Source: Acetatifactor sp.
GTDB taxonomy: Bacteria > Bacillota > Clostridia > Lachnospirales > Lachnospiraceae
NCBI GenBank assembly: GCA_016290775.1
Contig: JAEEVF010000001.1
Coordinates: forward strand, 62,001-126,000
Length of the DNA stretch: 64,000 nucleotides
Reading direction: 5' to 3'
Shown: positions 42,061 through 53,255 of the stretch, one piece after another
Layout of the letters: each line of letters begins with the position of its first letter
Numbering within the stretch: position 1 is the stretch's first letter
The notes under the pieces: model-generated
Told to the model about the DNA's origin: nothing
The model's input: the letters and a program-made list of their open reading frames with translations, nothing else
Database searches by the model: none
Program-made: the position numbers and the translations under genes

Positions 42061-45000
42061 ATGGGAAAGAAGTTTAAGTCATCGAAGATCAAAAAGTTCA
42101 TAAAGCAAGCGCTTTGCGTGGTGCTGGCCGTTGCGCTGATCGAGGGAGACATTCCTTTGTTCAACAACCTGACGGCGCGGCAATTAATTCACGCGCCCAA
42201 AAAGGTAAAGGCTGAATCGTATGTAAAGTATAATGTTGGTAACTATACGAAAATGACCGCGGGAACCACCCACTATCGTATTGACAGCTGGGATGATTTC
42301 GTTTGGTATTCGCAGGCATATTATGAAGCCAGCCAAGGGAGCTATGGCGCGGGCGTAACCCATGCCAATGACACGGTTGAACTTGTCATCCAGAGTAATG
42401 AACAGAACTCCTCCATAGAGTTGACAAACCGGTTCGAGCCTATCGGAAACGATGACTCCGTTTTTGCTGGAAAGCTTTTGTTTGACGTCAATTCGCAAGA
42501 CATGTTTAACATTGACGCGCCTTTCTTTGGTACGGTTTCTGAGACGGCGAAGATTGCGTTTATTTCTGACGAAAACTCTCCTAAGACCATTACCATTACG
42601 AGAACCGCCAATAAGCCTGGAGATCCGCTGTTGGCATATAAGGTCGTAAGCGATGGTGATCCGAATACGCACGCTGACTGGAGGTTCCTGTTTGAAGCGT
42701 TTGCGAATGACCGTGACGTGACCTATGGTGGCGTGATCGGTCTGATCGATGACGGAGCCAATGTGGAATTGACGGTAGCCAACAATGCGCTGGTCGGAAC
42801 GGAAGTCATTTCCGACGCGGCGGGAGCTTCAGGAGATCCCAGACAAAAGGATGTTGGTGCACTCTGCGGCGTAATGGGCGCAGGGGCTACTTTGGTAGCA
42901 TATTATTCCGGATCCAACACGGACTATCCCGTGACGAGCGAACATGGTAATGCCGGCGGATTGATCGGTATGATGGATACTGGCTCTACGCTTGAACTGC
43001 ATGCGGCAGCAAACCTTCAGGGGCAGGATGTGTTAGTGTATGCCCAAGATGGATATGCAGGCGGTCTTGTCGGCAAGAATCTTGGCGGAACGGTAAATAT
43101 CGTGCTTGGCGCAGCAACTCGTTCTGCGGCAGCTCCTTCCGGCGGTGAAGGGGAAGGCTCTGGCGGCAAGAGAGGTGCTCCGAGTGTTACGGAGACTTCC
43201 GAGGAAGGCGACGAGAAGAAGTCCGAAGAAGATGGAGAGAAGGGCGCCGAGGACGGTGAAGAGTCTGAAGAAGGCGCTGAAAAGAAGAGTGCCGAGGACG
43301 GCGAAAAGTCTGAGGAGGGCGACGAGAAGAAGGACGCTGAGGACGGCGAGAAGCCCGAAGAAGGCGCTGAAAAGAAGAGTGCCGAGGACGGCGAGAAGTC
43401 CGAAGAAGGCGACGAGAAGAAGAGTGCCGAGGACGGCGAGAAGTCTGAAGAAGGCGACGAGAAGAAGAGTGCCGAGGACAGCGAGAAGTCTGAAGAAGGC
43501 GCTGAAAAGAGTTCAGAAGGTACTGAGAATACAACTGCTGGCAATGATGACGCATCTGCTGCGCCCGTACAGGGTAGCGAGAACTCTGAAGGCGATGCAA
43601 GCGACGCTGGTAATGATACGACCACGGCACCTGTACAAGGCGGCGAGGATGTAACTAATGTTGGCGGAGAAGCTGCAAGCAATGACAATGACGGCGCATC
43701 TGAACCCGCACAAGGCGGAGAGGAAGAAGCCAATGCCGGTGGCGAGAATGTTGGCGCTGAAGAGGCAGACAATGGTACTGACGAGCTTGCTGCACCCGCA
43801 CAAGGTGGCGAAGAAGCCTCAAATGCAGCAGTCGCTGATGATGCATCTGCTGCAGTGGCTCCTCAGAGCACCGAGAATACAGAAGCAGGTAATGCCACCA
43901 ATGATGTAACAACTGCACCCGCACAGGGTGGCGAGGACGCATCTGCCGCAGCAGGCGATGACGAAACGACCGCACCTGCACAGAACGATACTACGGCTGG
44001 AGATACCACCAGCGAGGACCAGGCGTCCACCGATGATGTTGTCACGGTTCCCGCCCCGACAAAGAAGCTTGCAGAGGGTTCCGAACCTGAGACGCGTGGC
44101 GTAACGCCCACATCCTATCCGATCAAGCAGTTTATCGTTGGTTCCTTAGGTTCCGGCGGACTCTTTGGATACTATAAGCCCAATATGTCAGCGGGCTCAT
44201 ATACTCTTGACGTCAGCATATATGAAATTTATTGTAAGGTCAGCGTTAAGACGGCTGGAAATAATCTCTATTCCGGCGGTCTGTTTGGCGTGCTTGAGAT
44301 CGACGGCGGCACCCTGACCGTTCAAGGCGCGAACGACAAGACCGCAGTGAAGTCTGAGCATGCTTCCATCACTGACAACATGGCAGTCACGACCGGTGCA
44401 AAGGCAAGCAATTACGGTGGCCTGATCGGTAAATACCAGGCGATCAACACCAGCGATGAGCTTGTGTTGACAAACCTCAAGGTTGAGGCAAAGAACACTT
44501 TGGAAGCGGGCGTCTTCGCAGGCGCGATCAGCACGATATCCGGAGCATCCTACGCTAAGATCTCTGGTTTTGAGTTGACGAGCGCAACCAATGTTGCCGG
44601 TCTCACAAGGTTTGGCGGCCTTGTTGCTGAGGCAGATAAGGCATATATCTACGCCGAGAACGTTACGATCGGCACTTCCGGACATGCACTCAGTTCGTTT
44701 AAGGGCGCAAGTCTGGTAGGCAAATTAAGCAATGGCGTTCTTGGCTTAAATGGGACGATCGATCTGACCTATTCGGCACCCGAAACTGGTTCTGATGAGA
44801 CGGGGCAGCTGGTTGGCCTGCGCGATCACGCCTTGATCTATTCGGAGGCCGGATGGAGCTATACTCCGAATGCCGTGGAAGTGGACAACGTTGCTTCCTG
44901 GGGCGACGTCCTTACGTTTGGCACCGCACTTTCCAAGGGAGACGTATTTACGGAGTCGGCGCATGTCATAACGATCGGAAGCGTAACGCCGAACGCGATA

Positions 45001-48000
45001 GGCAACGTGGCAAGCTATGCAAGGGCATCGTTGTTGTTCCAGATCGACGTGACGCAAAATGATTTCATTGCAGATTCTCCCGCTTCCCTTGCGGCAACCA
45101 CTGATATAATGTTTACTGGGGACATTGACCTTACGGATACGGGGCTTCGCGGCATCACCAGGGACAATGGTTCGACAAACGTTGAGTTCCAAGGTTCCAT
45201 TACGGGTGCTGCGGGAATAAAGATCATATTTGACATTAAGAATGTTGGCGGAACTGGCACGAGACCTGTTTATCGACACAAATATAATGGATTGGTTGCC
45301 AATCTGAATCCTGTCTCCGGAAAAACATGCTCAACGCTTGATCTTGAGGGTGATATCTACGTGAAGGCGGCGACCGTCATTTATGCCGGCGCGCTTGCGG
45401 CACAAGCTAAAGGTGACGTTGAGATTACGAATTGTAACACCACTTCCAACATGACCTTCCACGTCGGCGGCGGTCAGCAGGCGATTGTTGGCGGCCTGGT
45501 GGGAGAGGCAATCGCGGGAATCAGAAACATTACCGTAACCTCTTGCACGTTCGAGGGAACGATCACCGGCGGCAACTCCAGCGCTGATACCTGTCTTGGA
45601 GGGCTCTTTGGCAAGATCAGCACGGATTCGACTAACACGATTGAGTGGAAGTTTGACACGGTAACTTTAAAGGGCGTCGTGGAAAACACTTACACTAAAA
45701 AGCAAGATATTGGCGGACTGGTCGCACATACCAACGGAAATAATATGGCGACGATCGTGATCGACGGCGTGATTGCCGACGGTCTGCGCGTGGAAGGCTC
45801 TACTGCGGCTTCCATGGGAGGCTTGCTTGGCTACGGCTGGAATAGCACACACGTGGATCTGCAGTCCTTCTCCGTTGATAATGCACCCACCGTTAAGATG
45901 AATGGCGCCGGCGGCGCGGCAGGCTTGGTATATCAGGCAACCGGGCACTGGGAGGTGCATGATCTTGACCTTGACGGCATTAAGATGGACGTAGGTAGCG
46001 CCAAGTCCGTCGGCATGATGGTCAATCAGGGTACCAGTGGCACCAACGGCATTTATCTGGAATTGGTGCCGGAATACGATTATAAGTTATCCTTTGCAAC
46101 TGGTTCCAACTTTGGAAGCGGCGTATTCGATGAAATCTGTGCATACAGTGCTGCCAACGGAAACGTCATGGAAAATGGTCAGGGCATCATTTCCATCAGC
46201 ACCTATGACGGAAGCGATGCGAATTCATATAAGCTGAAGATGAGCAGCACCTCCAATCCGGACAATACGAACACCGGGCTCACTTATCAGGCGCGGACCA
46301 CACAGGGAGAAACTCAAAATCCCAATTCGAGATATTACTACAATCTGGACAAGATCGATAATGACAACACACTGTCAACAGATGCTGAAAAGCTGATGAG
46401 ATGGGGTGTGCGTCAGTATGCAAGCAGCAACGTTCAAAGCTTCTTCCCGAATCCGTTCAATGGATCCACCATCCCGAACGGGAATTATTCCATGCGCGGT
46501 TACAGCTGGTATCCCGTGACGGTTAAGAGCGCCATGACGATCAATGGGACCTTTGAATTCTTTAGTGAGGAGTTCACTGAGACCGAGAATGCGAAGCCTG
46601 CTTCGAATGGTCATACGAATCAGTGGTCGCCGCTCGCAAAAACGCAGCATTACATGATGCAAAATGGTCTGTTCTACAATGTGTCAGCAAACTTGACGAT
46701 CCGTAACATTACCTTGAAGGGTACGATTGGTGCCGTGGACAACTTCGGTACCGGTGCACTTGTTTATGGCACGGTTGCAGGCACGGCTTCCGACGCCAAC
46801 AAGATCGCCAATGTGAACAGTACGAATGGTTCCATTTCGCTTGCAGGCATTCGCGTATGGAATCTTTCGGATCATTCTTCCTATGCGCCGCTTCTGATCA
46901 ATAAGACTGGCAGTTTTGTTACATTGAAGATCAGCAATGTCAGCACGACTTCTGATTATGCAAGCGGAAGTTCAGCGGCGACGAGCCTCATCGGCATGGC
47001 GGGCGCATCCGACACGGACACCTACGTGACCGTTGACTTTACAAAGATTAAGCTCGATGCCAGGACAAGTGCGGGAAGTCCTGCGCTCAGCAATCATGGT
47101 TATAACACGACAAAGTCCATCTTTACCCGCGCAACCCTTCTCGAAAGACTGGTAGGACCTTCCGGAACCTATACCTACACCTATGAGGATGATTGGGGCG
47201 GAGCTACTCCGGCGCATAACGTAACCTACGGTAAAGAAGTTGGTTATACCACCGCCAATCCCGCAAACTCGCAGTATCCCGGAGAAGAGATATGGTATGC
47301 AAGGGCTTCCACGGCAGATGCGCAGTACGCAACGAGCCACTCCGCAGCACCTTCAGGCGCTACGCCAAGTGATTCCTTTGCGGACTTCTTGCCTTATGTT
47401 AAGACGGTAAACTCGGCCAGCGAGATCACCGGCGGCGCTGTACATTATCAGCTGAAGGTGAACCATCAGCCCTCTGACATGTTGGCAGGGTGCGGAACCT
47501 ATAACGACCCTTACGTGATCACAAGTGCGGAAGATCTCGTTAAGATTTCTCAGTGGATTGCTTCGAGTACCGACATCCAGTCGGCGACGATCAATGCGTT
47601 GTTTGATGCGGATGGCTTCTGCGCTGATAAGGCAGAGCATAAGACCTTCACGGTTGTCAATGGTGCGTTTTCCGATGGCGCAGGAACCACGAAATCCTAT
47701 GAGGAAATGCGTCGGTACTTAGCAGAGGCATATTACGTGATCTCACCTGCCAACGCAAACGAGATCACCCTGGAGGCAACGTCCGGTTTCCTTGGTCTGG
47801 GCATCAAGGACGTGGGATATCATTTCCGCGGCGTCATTGTGGGTAACGCCGGCGTGACGATCAACAACAAAACCCAGTATCCTTTGATCAGATACAGCGA
47901 CGGCAGCGTCGTTAAGAATCTGAACGTCTCCGTTGATGCAAATATCACGCTTGCAACGGCCAGCGAAACCTACGACTATGTATCGGGAAAGAAATATAAT

Positions 48001-51000
48001 GCAAATGACATTATCGAACCTGGTGCCTATGGAGCCGTGATCGGCGTCGTGGCGGGCGGTGATAATATCATTGACAATGTTCAGACGGAATTTGGAACTT
48101 CCACGATCAAAGCCACGGGCAAAAAGGCACAATACCAGCCGATCGGTGGTTTCGTTGGCGTGGTCGTAAACGGCGGCGTCATCTTTAAGAATATGTCAGC
48201 AAATACCACGGGCCTTTCCAATGACAACGTGATCACTGATCCTAACAACAACACGACCAATCAATGCCCCACGAGCAGACGGACCAACATGGTGGATGAT
48301 GACAACATTGCCTGGCTTTACGTAAATCCTATCGTCGGTCGTGTGGTCAATGGCTTCGCAATCAATGAAGCCACTGAATATCATGCAAAGAATGAAGGTT
48401 GCATTCTGAATAACGGCACGAAGCATTACTCCATTACGGACATAAAGGGTTACACTTCTCTTTCAGCAGACGAAAAGCTTTCCGTGGATAATAATAAAAA
48501 CATCACGATCCCTGACGCGCAAAGCTTCTTCATCCTTTCGCTGATCGTGAACAGCGGCATGGGCATCCAGAGAAATAAAGCGAACGTGTCTGACATGATG
48601 AACAAGACAGGCTACTTTGATGCCTCTAAATTCCAGACCGCCCGCAGGGCGGAGTACTCCAAGGTTGGAACAGTGACCTCGGACACCGATGCTGATTTCG
48701 TCCTGTCCCAAAAGGATACCTACAAAGCGACTGGGACTGCGAACGCCGCTGACAACATTATGTACTACGTTCCTTATGTTGTAGCGAACTATACCAATAC
48801 ATATACGGAGCAAGGGGTAGATTATTATTTCGCAAAGGCGATCGCAAATTCCAACAATGAATGTACGATCACGCTGGCTGAAGGAAAATACTATGAGATG
48901 CCGGACGGATTCCAGGGAATCGGCAGTAAGTATTATTCGGATTCAAGGATCAAGGTTGGCAAGTTCACCGGAAATGATGCGAAGATCGAGCTGAATATCA
49001 GTTACAATTATTACTTTTCCTATAACAGTGCAGCAAAAGCGGATAATTTTGACAACACTTATCAGCATATTGATGACGTTGGTTTGGGCCTGTTCAACAA
49101 CGCATCCGGAACAACGAACAGCAGTACCAAGTGCTATAAAGGGTTTGTCCTGACAGGTAGCGTTAAGGCGGAGTGCATTGATAATAAGTTCCATGACGGA
49201 GACCATCTTCCTTATGTTGCGACCATGGTGAACACGACGCAAACGGGAGATATGACCGATAAGGTAAAGATGGTAAGCGTGGGTGCGCTGATCGGTACTT
49301 CACATTCGCAACAATATATTGACGGCGTTGCTCTGCAGAACATCGACGTTAAGGGCATACGCTATACAGGCGGCATGATCGGCTGGATCCCAGGCAGTTC
49401 AACCACGATCATGAACACAGGTTCCTCACCGAAGCCGTCCTATGGGATCAAGGTGCATGGCGCGGGCAATACCGGCGGCATGATCGGACGTTCCTACCAA
49501 GGAGCGATCACCATTGACAACAATAATGCGACCTATAGCATCGTTGAGGTGCTCAGCGACTGTACCAACCGAACGGGTAATGATTATAACTACGGCGTGG
49601 GAGGCTTTATCGGCAACTGCCGTGGCGATGAAAAAATGCAGGTCAAGATCGAGAACGTAATCGTAGGTACCTTGGAACAAAGCGAGTTGACGACCGTTGG
49701 ATGTACTGGTGCCGAGATCAATTCCGGCGGCATGATCGGCATTTCAAACAAGTGTCAGCTGACCATCAACAACTGTAAGATCTATAACCAGTCCGTGACC
49801 TCGCAATATACTGCAGCCGGTCTGGTCGGATACATGGCAACCGAGACGCAGAAAACATCCTCCATCACAAATGTCATTGTCACTTGCAAGGATGGACTGA
49901 GCGGACAGATCACAAGCAGTAATAACTTTGCGGGAGGCATGTTTGGCGCGATCAAGCGTGACGTAAAGGACGTCACCATCTCTTCGTGCGAAGTGAAGGG
50001 CTATTCCATCGTAGGCAGTAACTACGCGGGTGGATTGGTTGGCTTCCTGGGACATCACCCCGGAGACAAGCAGGAGAGCAATCATAAATTGATCCTTCAA
50101 AATGTTTCCGTGACCGATTGCGGGATCCAGACCTCCGCAAGCGGCGGATATGCAGGCGGTCTGGTTGGTTGCGTCAATTACTCAAATGACACGAAGCACA
50201 GAGATATTTATGGCTATAACGTATTTGCCAAAGATCTGAGCATAGCCGGGACCTATCAAGGCAGCATCACCGGCGGCGTCACCAATGCGACATACAACGT
50301 GATCAAGCTTGTTGCTTTCTCGCGCCATAATGATAAGAACGACAGACCCATGATCCAGGAAATCATCGGAAACAACGGTACCTATGGCACCGGCGGCTAT
50401 GTGATCTTCTCAGATTATACTGGCGACGTTACCAACGAAAATTGGACACTTGACGTTGGTATTCCGAATGGTTTGAGCCGCGTGGATGCAGCATATCCTT
50501 ACGTGAACGTGAACCCGAAGACGGAGATTGACCTGTCTTCCACGCCCAAGTTCCTTACCAGTGACGGCGCAAACCAGACGGCAGTGGAAGATATCTTTAG
50601 TGACATCAATGGCCACGTGGTTGGTTATTATAAGACGGTGGAAGGACTCGCTTCTCTTGAAGATAAGGTTTCTTCCTTCGCTTTGGAAATGGGAACAAAG
50701 CCTTTCGCAACGGGCAAGGACTTCCCCGTGCTTGTCATTGACGATGCGAACCGCACCAATACGACGCAGCGTATCAATGATTACATTGCGCTTTTGACGA
50801 ACTCCACGCCATACGACAAGACGAACAACATTGGATTTAACTACGCTGCCGTGAATAACAGCAACTATACGCCAATCTTCAGGACCGTGCTTCATAAGTG
50901 TACCTTCGACGAAAATGGTAGAATACTGACAATTGATGCAGGTAACGCCGGCAACAATACGGACGTGAATGCATCGCCTGGCGGCTCATATCCTTGCCTG

Positions 51001-53169
51001 AAGCGACTCGCCACGCAGTTCTACATGAATGCGAATGACACCGATACTTCGGCTGAGGTTGCGCAGTTCACGCTCCTTGACGTGCAGTACCTCGATCCTT
51101 CCGGATCGGGCAAGATCGTTTATCACCTTTATGTTCCGGTCTATGTGAGAAAGCTGTTGGAATATGACTTCTACATTCACGTAGAGTCTGGCACGACCTA
51201 CAAAGTAAACGAGCTTGACAATAACTCTCAGAACGTGCTGGTAGAGAATCTTGGCACGCCTGTGACGCTGGAATTTGTTTATTCCTACAACCGTACGAAG
51301 AATGAGTGGCTCTCTGCCATTAACGGCGGTGACTCCTTACTTTCAAATTATGCAAAGACGTTACATCTGGAGAACAACACTTCCGTGGATTCGGGCGCAA
51401 CAAGACCGAACTTCCCGAGCGATACCAGAATGGTTCTGATCGACACGCAGAATGCTTCAAAGCCCTATTATCTTAATTCCATTCCGGCAAGTTTTGACAC
51501 AACGGATGAAAAGGTGAAGGAGCTGAAGCTTTCAGAGTTTAGCGGTTTCGCCCCGGTACCTTTCATTGACATGATGACGGTAACGGTAGCTGAGGATAAC
51601 ACCAACGGAACATTGATCGTCTGTGACGCCAGCGACGAGAATGCAACAGCGAAAGCAGTGATCGGCGGGGAAGAGAAGTACCTAAAGTATGTTTCCACGG
51701 AAGATAGCACAAGTGAAACAAGGTACAAAGCAACGGACGTAACTTTTGCAAATGGTGGGGACAAGTTAACTGAGCATTACTTCCTGAGCATTTATACGCC
51801 GGTATCCACGGAAGACAAAGTGTTCAACTACTCCATCGGTGCTGAGCAGACGCTGGGTAACAGCCCTTATCCTTCCAGAATCACTACGGAGAGTAAGAGC
51901 CACGCGGCTGGTTTGCTCATGGGATATATCTACGAACAGAATGTTTTCTTAGATAAGCTTTCGGTCAATGGTGACGAGACTGATTTCTGCATTACGACTG
52001 ATGATCATGCGATCGACGTGGAGATGCGTGCAACGATCAGGCTGACGACTTCCGGAACGAAGAACGTAAAGAACCTCTTGCAGAGCACGAATCCTCCTGG
52101 CATTTACCAGAGCCTGTTGATCCAGCTAAGAAAGCACTCGGATACGGACGTGGTCGGCATCCAGCACCTTGACAGCGCTATGGTAACGCTGTACACGATC
52201 AATGGCGATAATGTTACTTCGCTGAACAGTTCTTGGAATAATGATGCTTGTACGATCCCTACGGCAAGCTATATTGAGTTTCGTAACAACGTATCTTTGG
52301 CAAACAAGCTGGCGAACGGAAACGTTGAGATCAAAGCGAACGTGACGCTTGACTTTGGAGATAATCCGGAAAACATCGGAAAGCAATTCTTCCCGAAAGA
52401 GCCAGATACGAATCGTACCAGCGTAAGAGTACTTTCCAAGATCGCTTCGAATCCGGCATTGACGGCTTACAGCAAGATGTCGATCTATACGGAAGCGATG
52501 ACGGAACAATCTCTAATGTACGGTGATGACAAAGCCAATAAGTACTACTGTGACCTGTCCGAGAAGGCAAAGCTTTCCTACGATGCAATCCAGGTTGGAG
52601 ATGGTGAAAGCGTTCAGATGCAGCTTGGTATCAATGCAAATGACGTCACTGTGAACCCTGTTCCGATCAAGACCATGGGTATCTACAACGTGAAGGATTT
52701 CAAGTCGGGATGGAATGACGCGGAGTATCTGCGATGCACGATCCAACTGAGGTCCAAGGCCGCAAGCAATTATCAGACGCCGCTTGCGATTGCAACATAC
52801 TTACCCAAAAATGATTTCAAGATCCTCGATAACGTGCAGCCTGTTTACGTAAAGAAAGGCGATAATGACACGGCATGGACCTTCATCTACAGTAAGGCAG
52901 ATCTGATCTCTAATGGGTACTTTGACGGCAACATTTGCGAGATCCCGATCGACTTCAAGGTGAATACCGGCGCAGATCTTTTCGAGAGTAACAACCTGAT
53001 CTATTCCAACTATGGTGTGTATCTTGGCGTGGATCTGATCGGAGCTGAGGCTAGCCCGACTGAAAGCTCGACGGCCATTACGGGCTCCGATCCGACCGCG
53101 GATTACGTGAAGTACACCAACACCAGGATCTATCTGGACAAGGTGAATCCGAACAAGACGAATCCCTAA
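42061..53169 (+). CDS. giant GLUG/beta-helix surface protein, about 3,700 aa
   Basis: About 3,702 residues; of several adjacent ATGs, 42061 stands eight bases after GGAG. A basic N-terminus and hydrophobic segment (about 14-32) act as signal. After about 350 residues comes a linker of 300 residues: seven or so 15-residue acidic repeats of EDGEKSEEGDEKKSA type, then a Thr/Ala/Pro/Gln stretch with PAQGGE repeats. From about residue 690 on, more than twenty GG(L/M/F)(V/I/F)G motifs (GGLFGYY, GGLVGEA, GGMIGWI, GGFIGNC, GGLVGFL, GGLVGCV) recur at spacings of tens of residues, the signature of GLUG-type beta-helix adhesins. GCGTYNDPYVITSAEDLVKI repeats the GSxxxPYxI module of the 34 kb protein. No LPxTG, SLH or C-terminal membrane segment is visible. 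Likely a fibre or adhesin; ligand unknown. Confidence 0.88.
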   Translation: MGKKFKSSKIKKFIKQALCVVLAVALIEGDIPLFNNLTARQLIHAPKKVKAESYVKYNVGNYTKMTAGTTHYRIDSWDDFVWYSQAYYEASQGSYGAGVTHANDTVELVIQSNEQNSSIELTNRFEPIGNDDSVFAGKLLFDVNSQDMFNIDAPFFGTVSETAKIAFISDENSPKTITITRTANKPGDPLLAYKVVSDGDPNTHADWRFLFEAFANDRDVTYGGVIGLIDDGANVELTVANNALVGTEVISDAAGASGDPRQKDVGALCGVMGAGATLVAYYSGSNTDYPVTSEHGNAGGLIGMMDTGSTLELHAAANLQGQDVLVYAQDGYAGGLVGKNLGGTVNIVLGAATRSAAAPSGGEGEGSGGKRGAPSVTETSEEGDEKKSEEDGEKGAEDGEESEEGAEKKSAEDGEKSEEGDEKKDAEDGEKPEEGAEKKSAEDGEKSEEGDEKKSAEDGEKSEEGDEKKSAEDSEKSEEGAEKSSEGTENTTAGNDDASAAPVQGSENSEGDASDAGNDTTTAPVQGGEDVTNVGGEAASNDNDGASEPAQGGEEEANAGGENVGAEEADNGTDELAAPAQGGEEASNAAVADDASAAVAPQSTENTEAGNATNDVTTAPAQGGEDASAAAGDDETTAPAQNDTTAGDTTSEDQASTDDVVTVPAPTKKLAEGSEPETRGVTPTSYPIKQFIVGSLGSGGLFGYYKPNMSAGSYTLDVSIYEIYCKVSVKTAGNNLYSGGLFGVLEIDGGTLTVQGANDKTAVKSEHASITDNMAVTTGAKASNYGGLIGKYQAINTSDELVLTNLKVEAKNTLEAGVFAGAISTISGASYAKISGFELTSATNVAGLTRFGGLVAEADKAYIYAENVTIGTSGHALSSFKGASLVGKLSNGVLGLNGTIDLTYSAPETGSDETGQLVGLRDHALIYSEAGWSYTPNAVEVDNVASWGDVLTFGTALSKGDVFTESAHVITIGSVTPNAIGNVASYARASLLFQIDVTQNDFIADSPASLAATTDIMFTGDIDLTDTGLRGITRDNGSTNVEFQGSITGAAGIKIIFDIKNVGGTGTRPVYRHKYNGLVANLNPVSGKTCSTLDLEGDIYVKAATVIYAGALAAQAKGDVEITNCNTTSNMTFHVGGGQQAIVGGLVGEAIAGIRNITVTSCTFEGTITGGNSSADTCLGGLFGKISTDSTNTIEWKFDTVTLKGVVENTYTKKQDIGGLVAHTNGNNMATIVIDGVIADGLRVEGSTAASMGGLLGYGWNSTHVDLQSFSVDNAPTVKMNGAGGAAGLVYQATGHWEVHDLDLDGIKMDVGSAKSVGMMVNQGTSGTNGIYLELVPEYDYKLSFATGSNFGSGVFDEICAYSAANGNVMENGQGIISISTYDGSDANSYKLKMSSTSNPDNTNTGLTYQARTTQGETQNPNSRYYYNLDKIDNDNTLSTDAEKLMRWGVRQYASSNVQSFFPNPFNGSTIPNGNYSMRGYSWYPVTVKSAMTINGTFEFFSEEFTETENAKPASNGHTNQWSPLAKTQHYMMQNGLFYNVSANLTIRNITLKGTIGAVDNFGTGALVYGTVAGTASDANKIANVNSTNGSISLAGIRVWNLSDHSSYAPLLINKTGSFVTLKISNVSTTSDYASGSSAATSLIGMAGASDTDTYVTVDFTKIKLDARTSAGSPALSNHGYNTTKSIFTRATLLERLVGPSGTYTYTYEDDWGGATPAHNVTYGKEVGYTTANPANSQYPGEEIWYARASTADAQYATSHSAAPSGATPSDSFADFLPYVKTVNSASEITGGAVHYQLKVNHQPSDMLAGCGTYNDPYVITSAEDLVKISQWIASSTDIQSATINALFDADGFCADKAEHKTFTVVNGAFSDGAGTTKSYEEMRRYLAEAYYVISPANANEITLEATSGFLGLGIKDVGYHFRGVIVGNAGVTINNKTQYPLIRYSDGSVVKNLNVSVDANITLATASETYDYVSGKKYNANDIIEPGAYGAVIGVVAGGDNIIDNVQTEFGTSTIKATGKKAQYQPIGGFVGVVVNGGVIFKNMSANTTGLSNDNVITDPNNNTTNQCPTSRRTNMVDDDNIAWLYVNPIVGRVVNGFAINEATEYHAKNEGCILNNGTKHYSITDIKGYTSLSADEKLSVDNNKNITIPDAQSFFILSLIVNSGMGIQRNKANVSDMMNKTGYFDASKFQTARRAEYSKVGTVTSDTDADFVLSQKDTYKATGTANAADNIMYYVPYVVANYTNTYTEQGVDYYFAKAIANSNNECTITLAEGKYYEMPDGFQGIGSKYYSDSRIKVGKFTGNDAKIELNISYNYYFSYNSAAKADNFDNTYQHIDDVGLGLFNNASGTTNSSTKCYKGFVLTGSVKAECIDNKFHDGDHLPYVATMVNTTQTGDMTDKVKMVSVGALIGTSHSQQYIDGVALQNIDVKGIRYTGGMIGWIPGSSTTIMNTGSSPKPSYGIKVHGAGNTGGMIGRSYQGAITIDNNNATYSIVEVLSDCTNRTGNDYNYGVGGFIGNCRGDEKMQVKIENVIVGTLEQSELTTVGCTGAEINSGGMIGISNKCQLTINNCKIYNQSVTSQYTAAGLVGYMATETQKTSSITNVIVTCKDGLSGQITSSNNFAGGMFGAIKRDVKDVTISSCEVKGYSIVGSNYAGGLVGFLGHHPGDKQESNHKLILQNVSVTDCGIQTSASGGYAGGLVGCVNYSNDTKHRDIYGYNVFAKDLSIAGTYQGSITGGVTNATYNVIKLVAFSRHNDKNDRPMIQEIIGNNGTYGTGGYVIFSDYTGDVTNENWTLDVGIPNGLSRVDAAYPYVNVNPKTEIDLSSTPKFLTSDGANQTAVEDIFSDINGHVVGYYKTVEGLASLEDKVSSFALEMGTKPFATGKDFPVLVIDDANRTNTTQRINDYIALLTNSTPYDKTNNIGFNYAAVNNSNYTPIFRTVLHKCTFDENGRILTIDAGNAGNNTDVNASPGGSYPCLKRLATQFYMNANDTDTSAEVAQFTLLDVQYLDPSGSGKIVYHLYVPVYVRKLLEYDFYIHVESGTTYKVNELDNNSQNVLVENLGTPVTLEFVYSYNRTKNEWLSAINGGDSLLSNYAKTLHLENNTSVDSGATRPNFPSDTRMVLIDTQNASKPYYLNSIPASFDTTDEKVKELKLSEFSGFAPVPFIDMMTVTVAEDNTNGTLIVCDASDENATAKAVIGGEEKYLKYVSTEDSTSETRYKATDVTFANGGDKLTEHYFLSIYTPVSTEDKVFNYSIGAEQTLGNSPYPSRITTESKSHAAGLLMGYIYEQNVFLDKLSVNGDETDFCITTDDHAIDVEMRATIRLTTSGTKNVKNLLQSTNPPGIYQSLLIQLRKHSDTDVVGIQHLDSAMVTLYTINGDNVTSLNSSWNNDACTIPTASYIEFRNNVSLANKLANGNVEIKANVTLDFGDNPENIGKQFFPKEPDTNRTSVRVLSKIASNPALTAYSKMSIYTEAMTEQSLMYGDDKANKYYCDLSEKAKLSYDAIQVGDGESVQMQLGINANDVTVNPVPIKTMGIYNVKDFKSGWNDAEYLRCTIQLRSKAASNYQTPLAIATYLPKNDFKILDNVQPVYVKKGDNDTAWTFIYSKADLISNGYFDGNICEIPIDFKVNTGADLFESNNLIYSNYGVYLGVDLIGAEASPTESSTAITGSDPTADYVKYTNTRIYLDKVNPNKTNP
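43190..43515 (+). repeat. 45-bp tandem repeats coding an acidic linker
   Basis: About seven tandem copies of a 45-base unit coding for EDGEKSEEGDEKKSA and variants. Copies are nearly identical at DNA level, implying recent expansion and likely length variation between strains. Confidence 0.88.
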
Positions 53170-53200
53170 GTATTTCAAGGAAAAAACTTTGGGCAACCCC

Positions 53201-53229
53201 TTGACATTCCCTTGTTTCGGGCTTATACT
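53201..53229 (+). promoter_or_regulatory. promoter of the rimP-nusA-infB operon
   Basis: TTGACA (53201-53206), spacer 17, TATACT (53224-53229), with an 80-base leader. No terminator is evident between the giant gene and this promoter, so some read-through is possible. Confidence 0.82.
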
Positions 53230-53255
53230 TACATACGGTTAATAAAGTTTACTAG

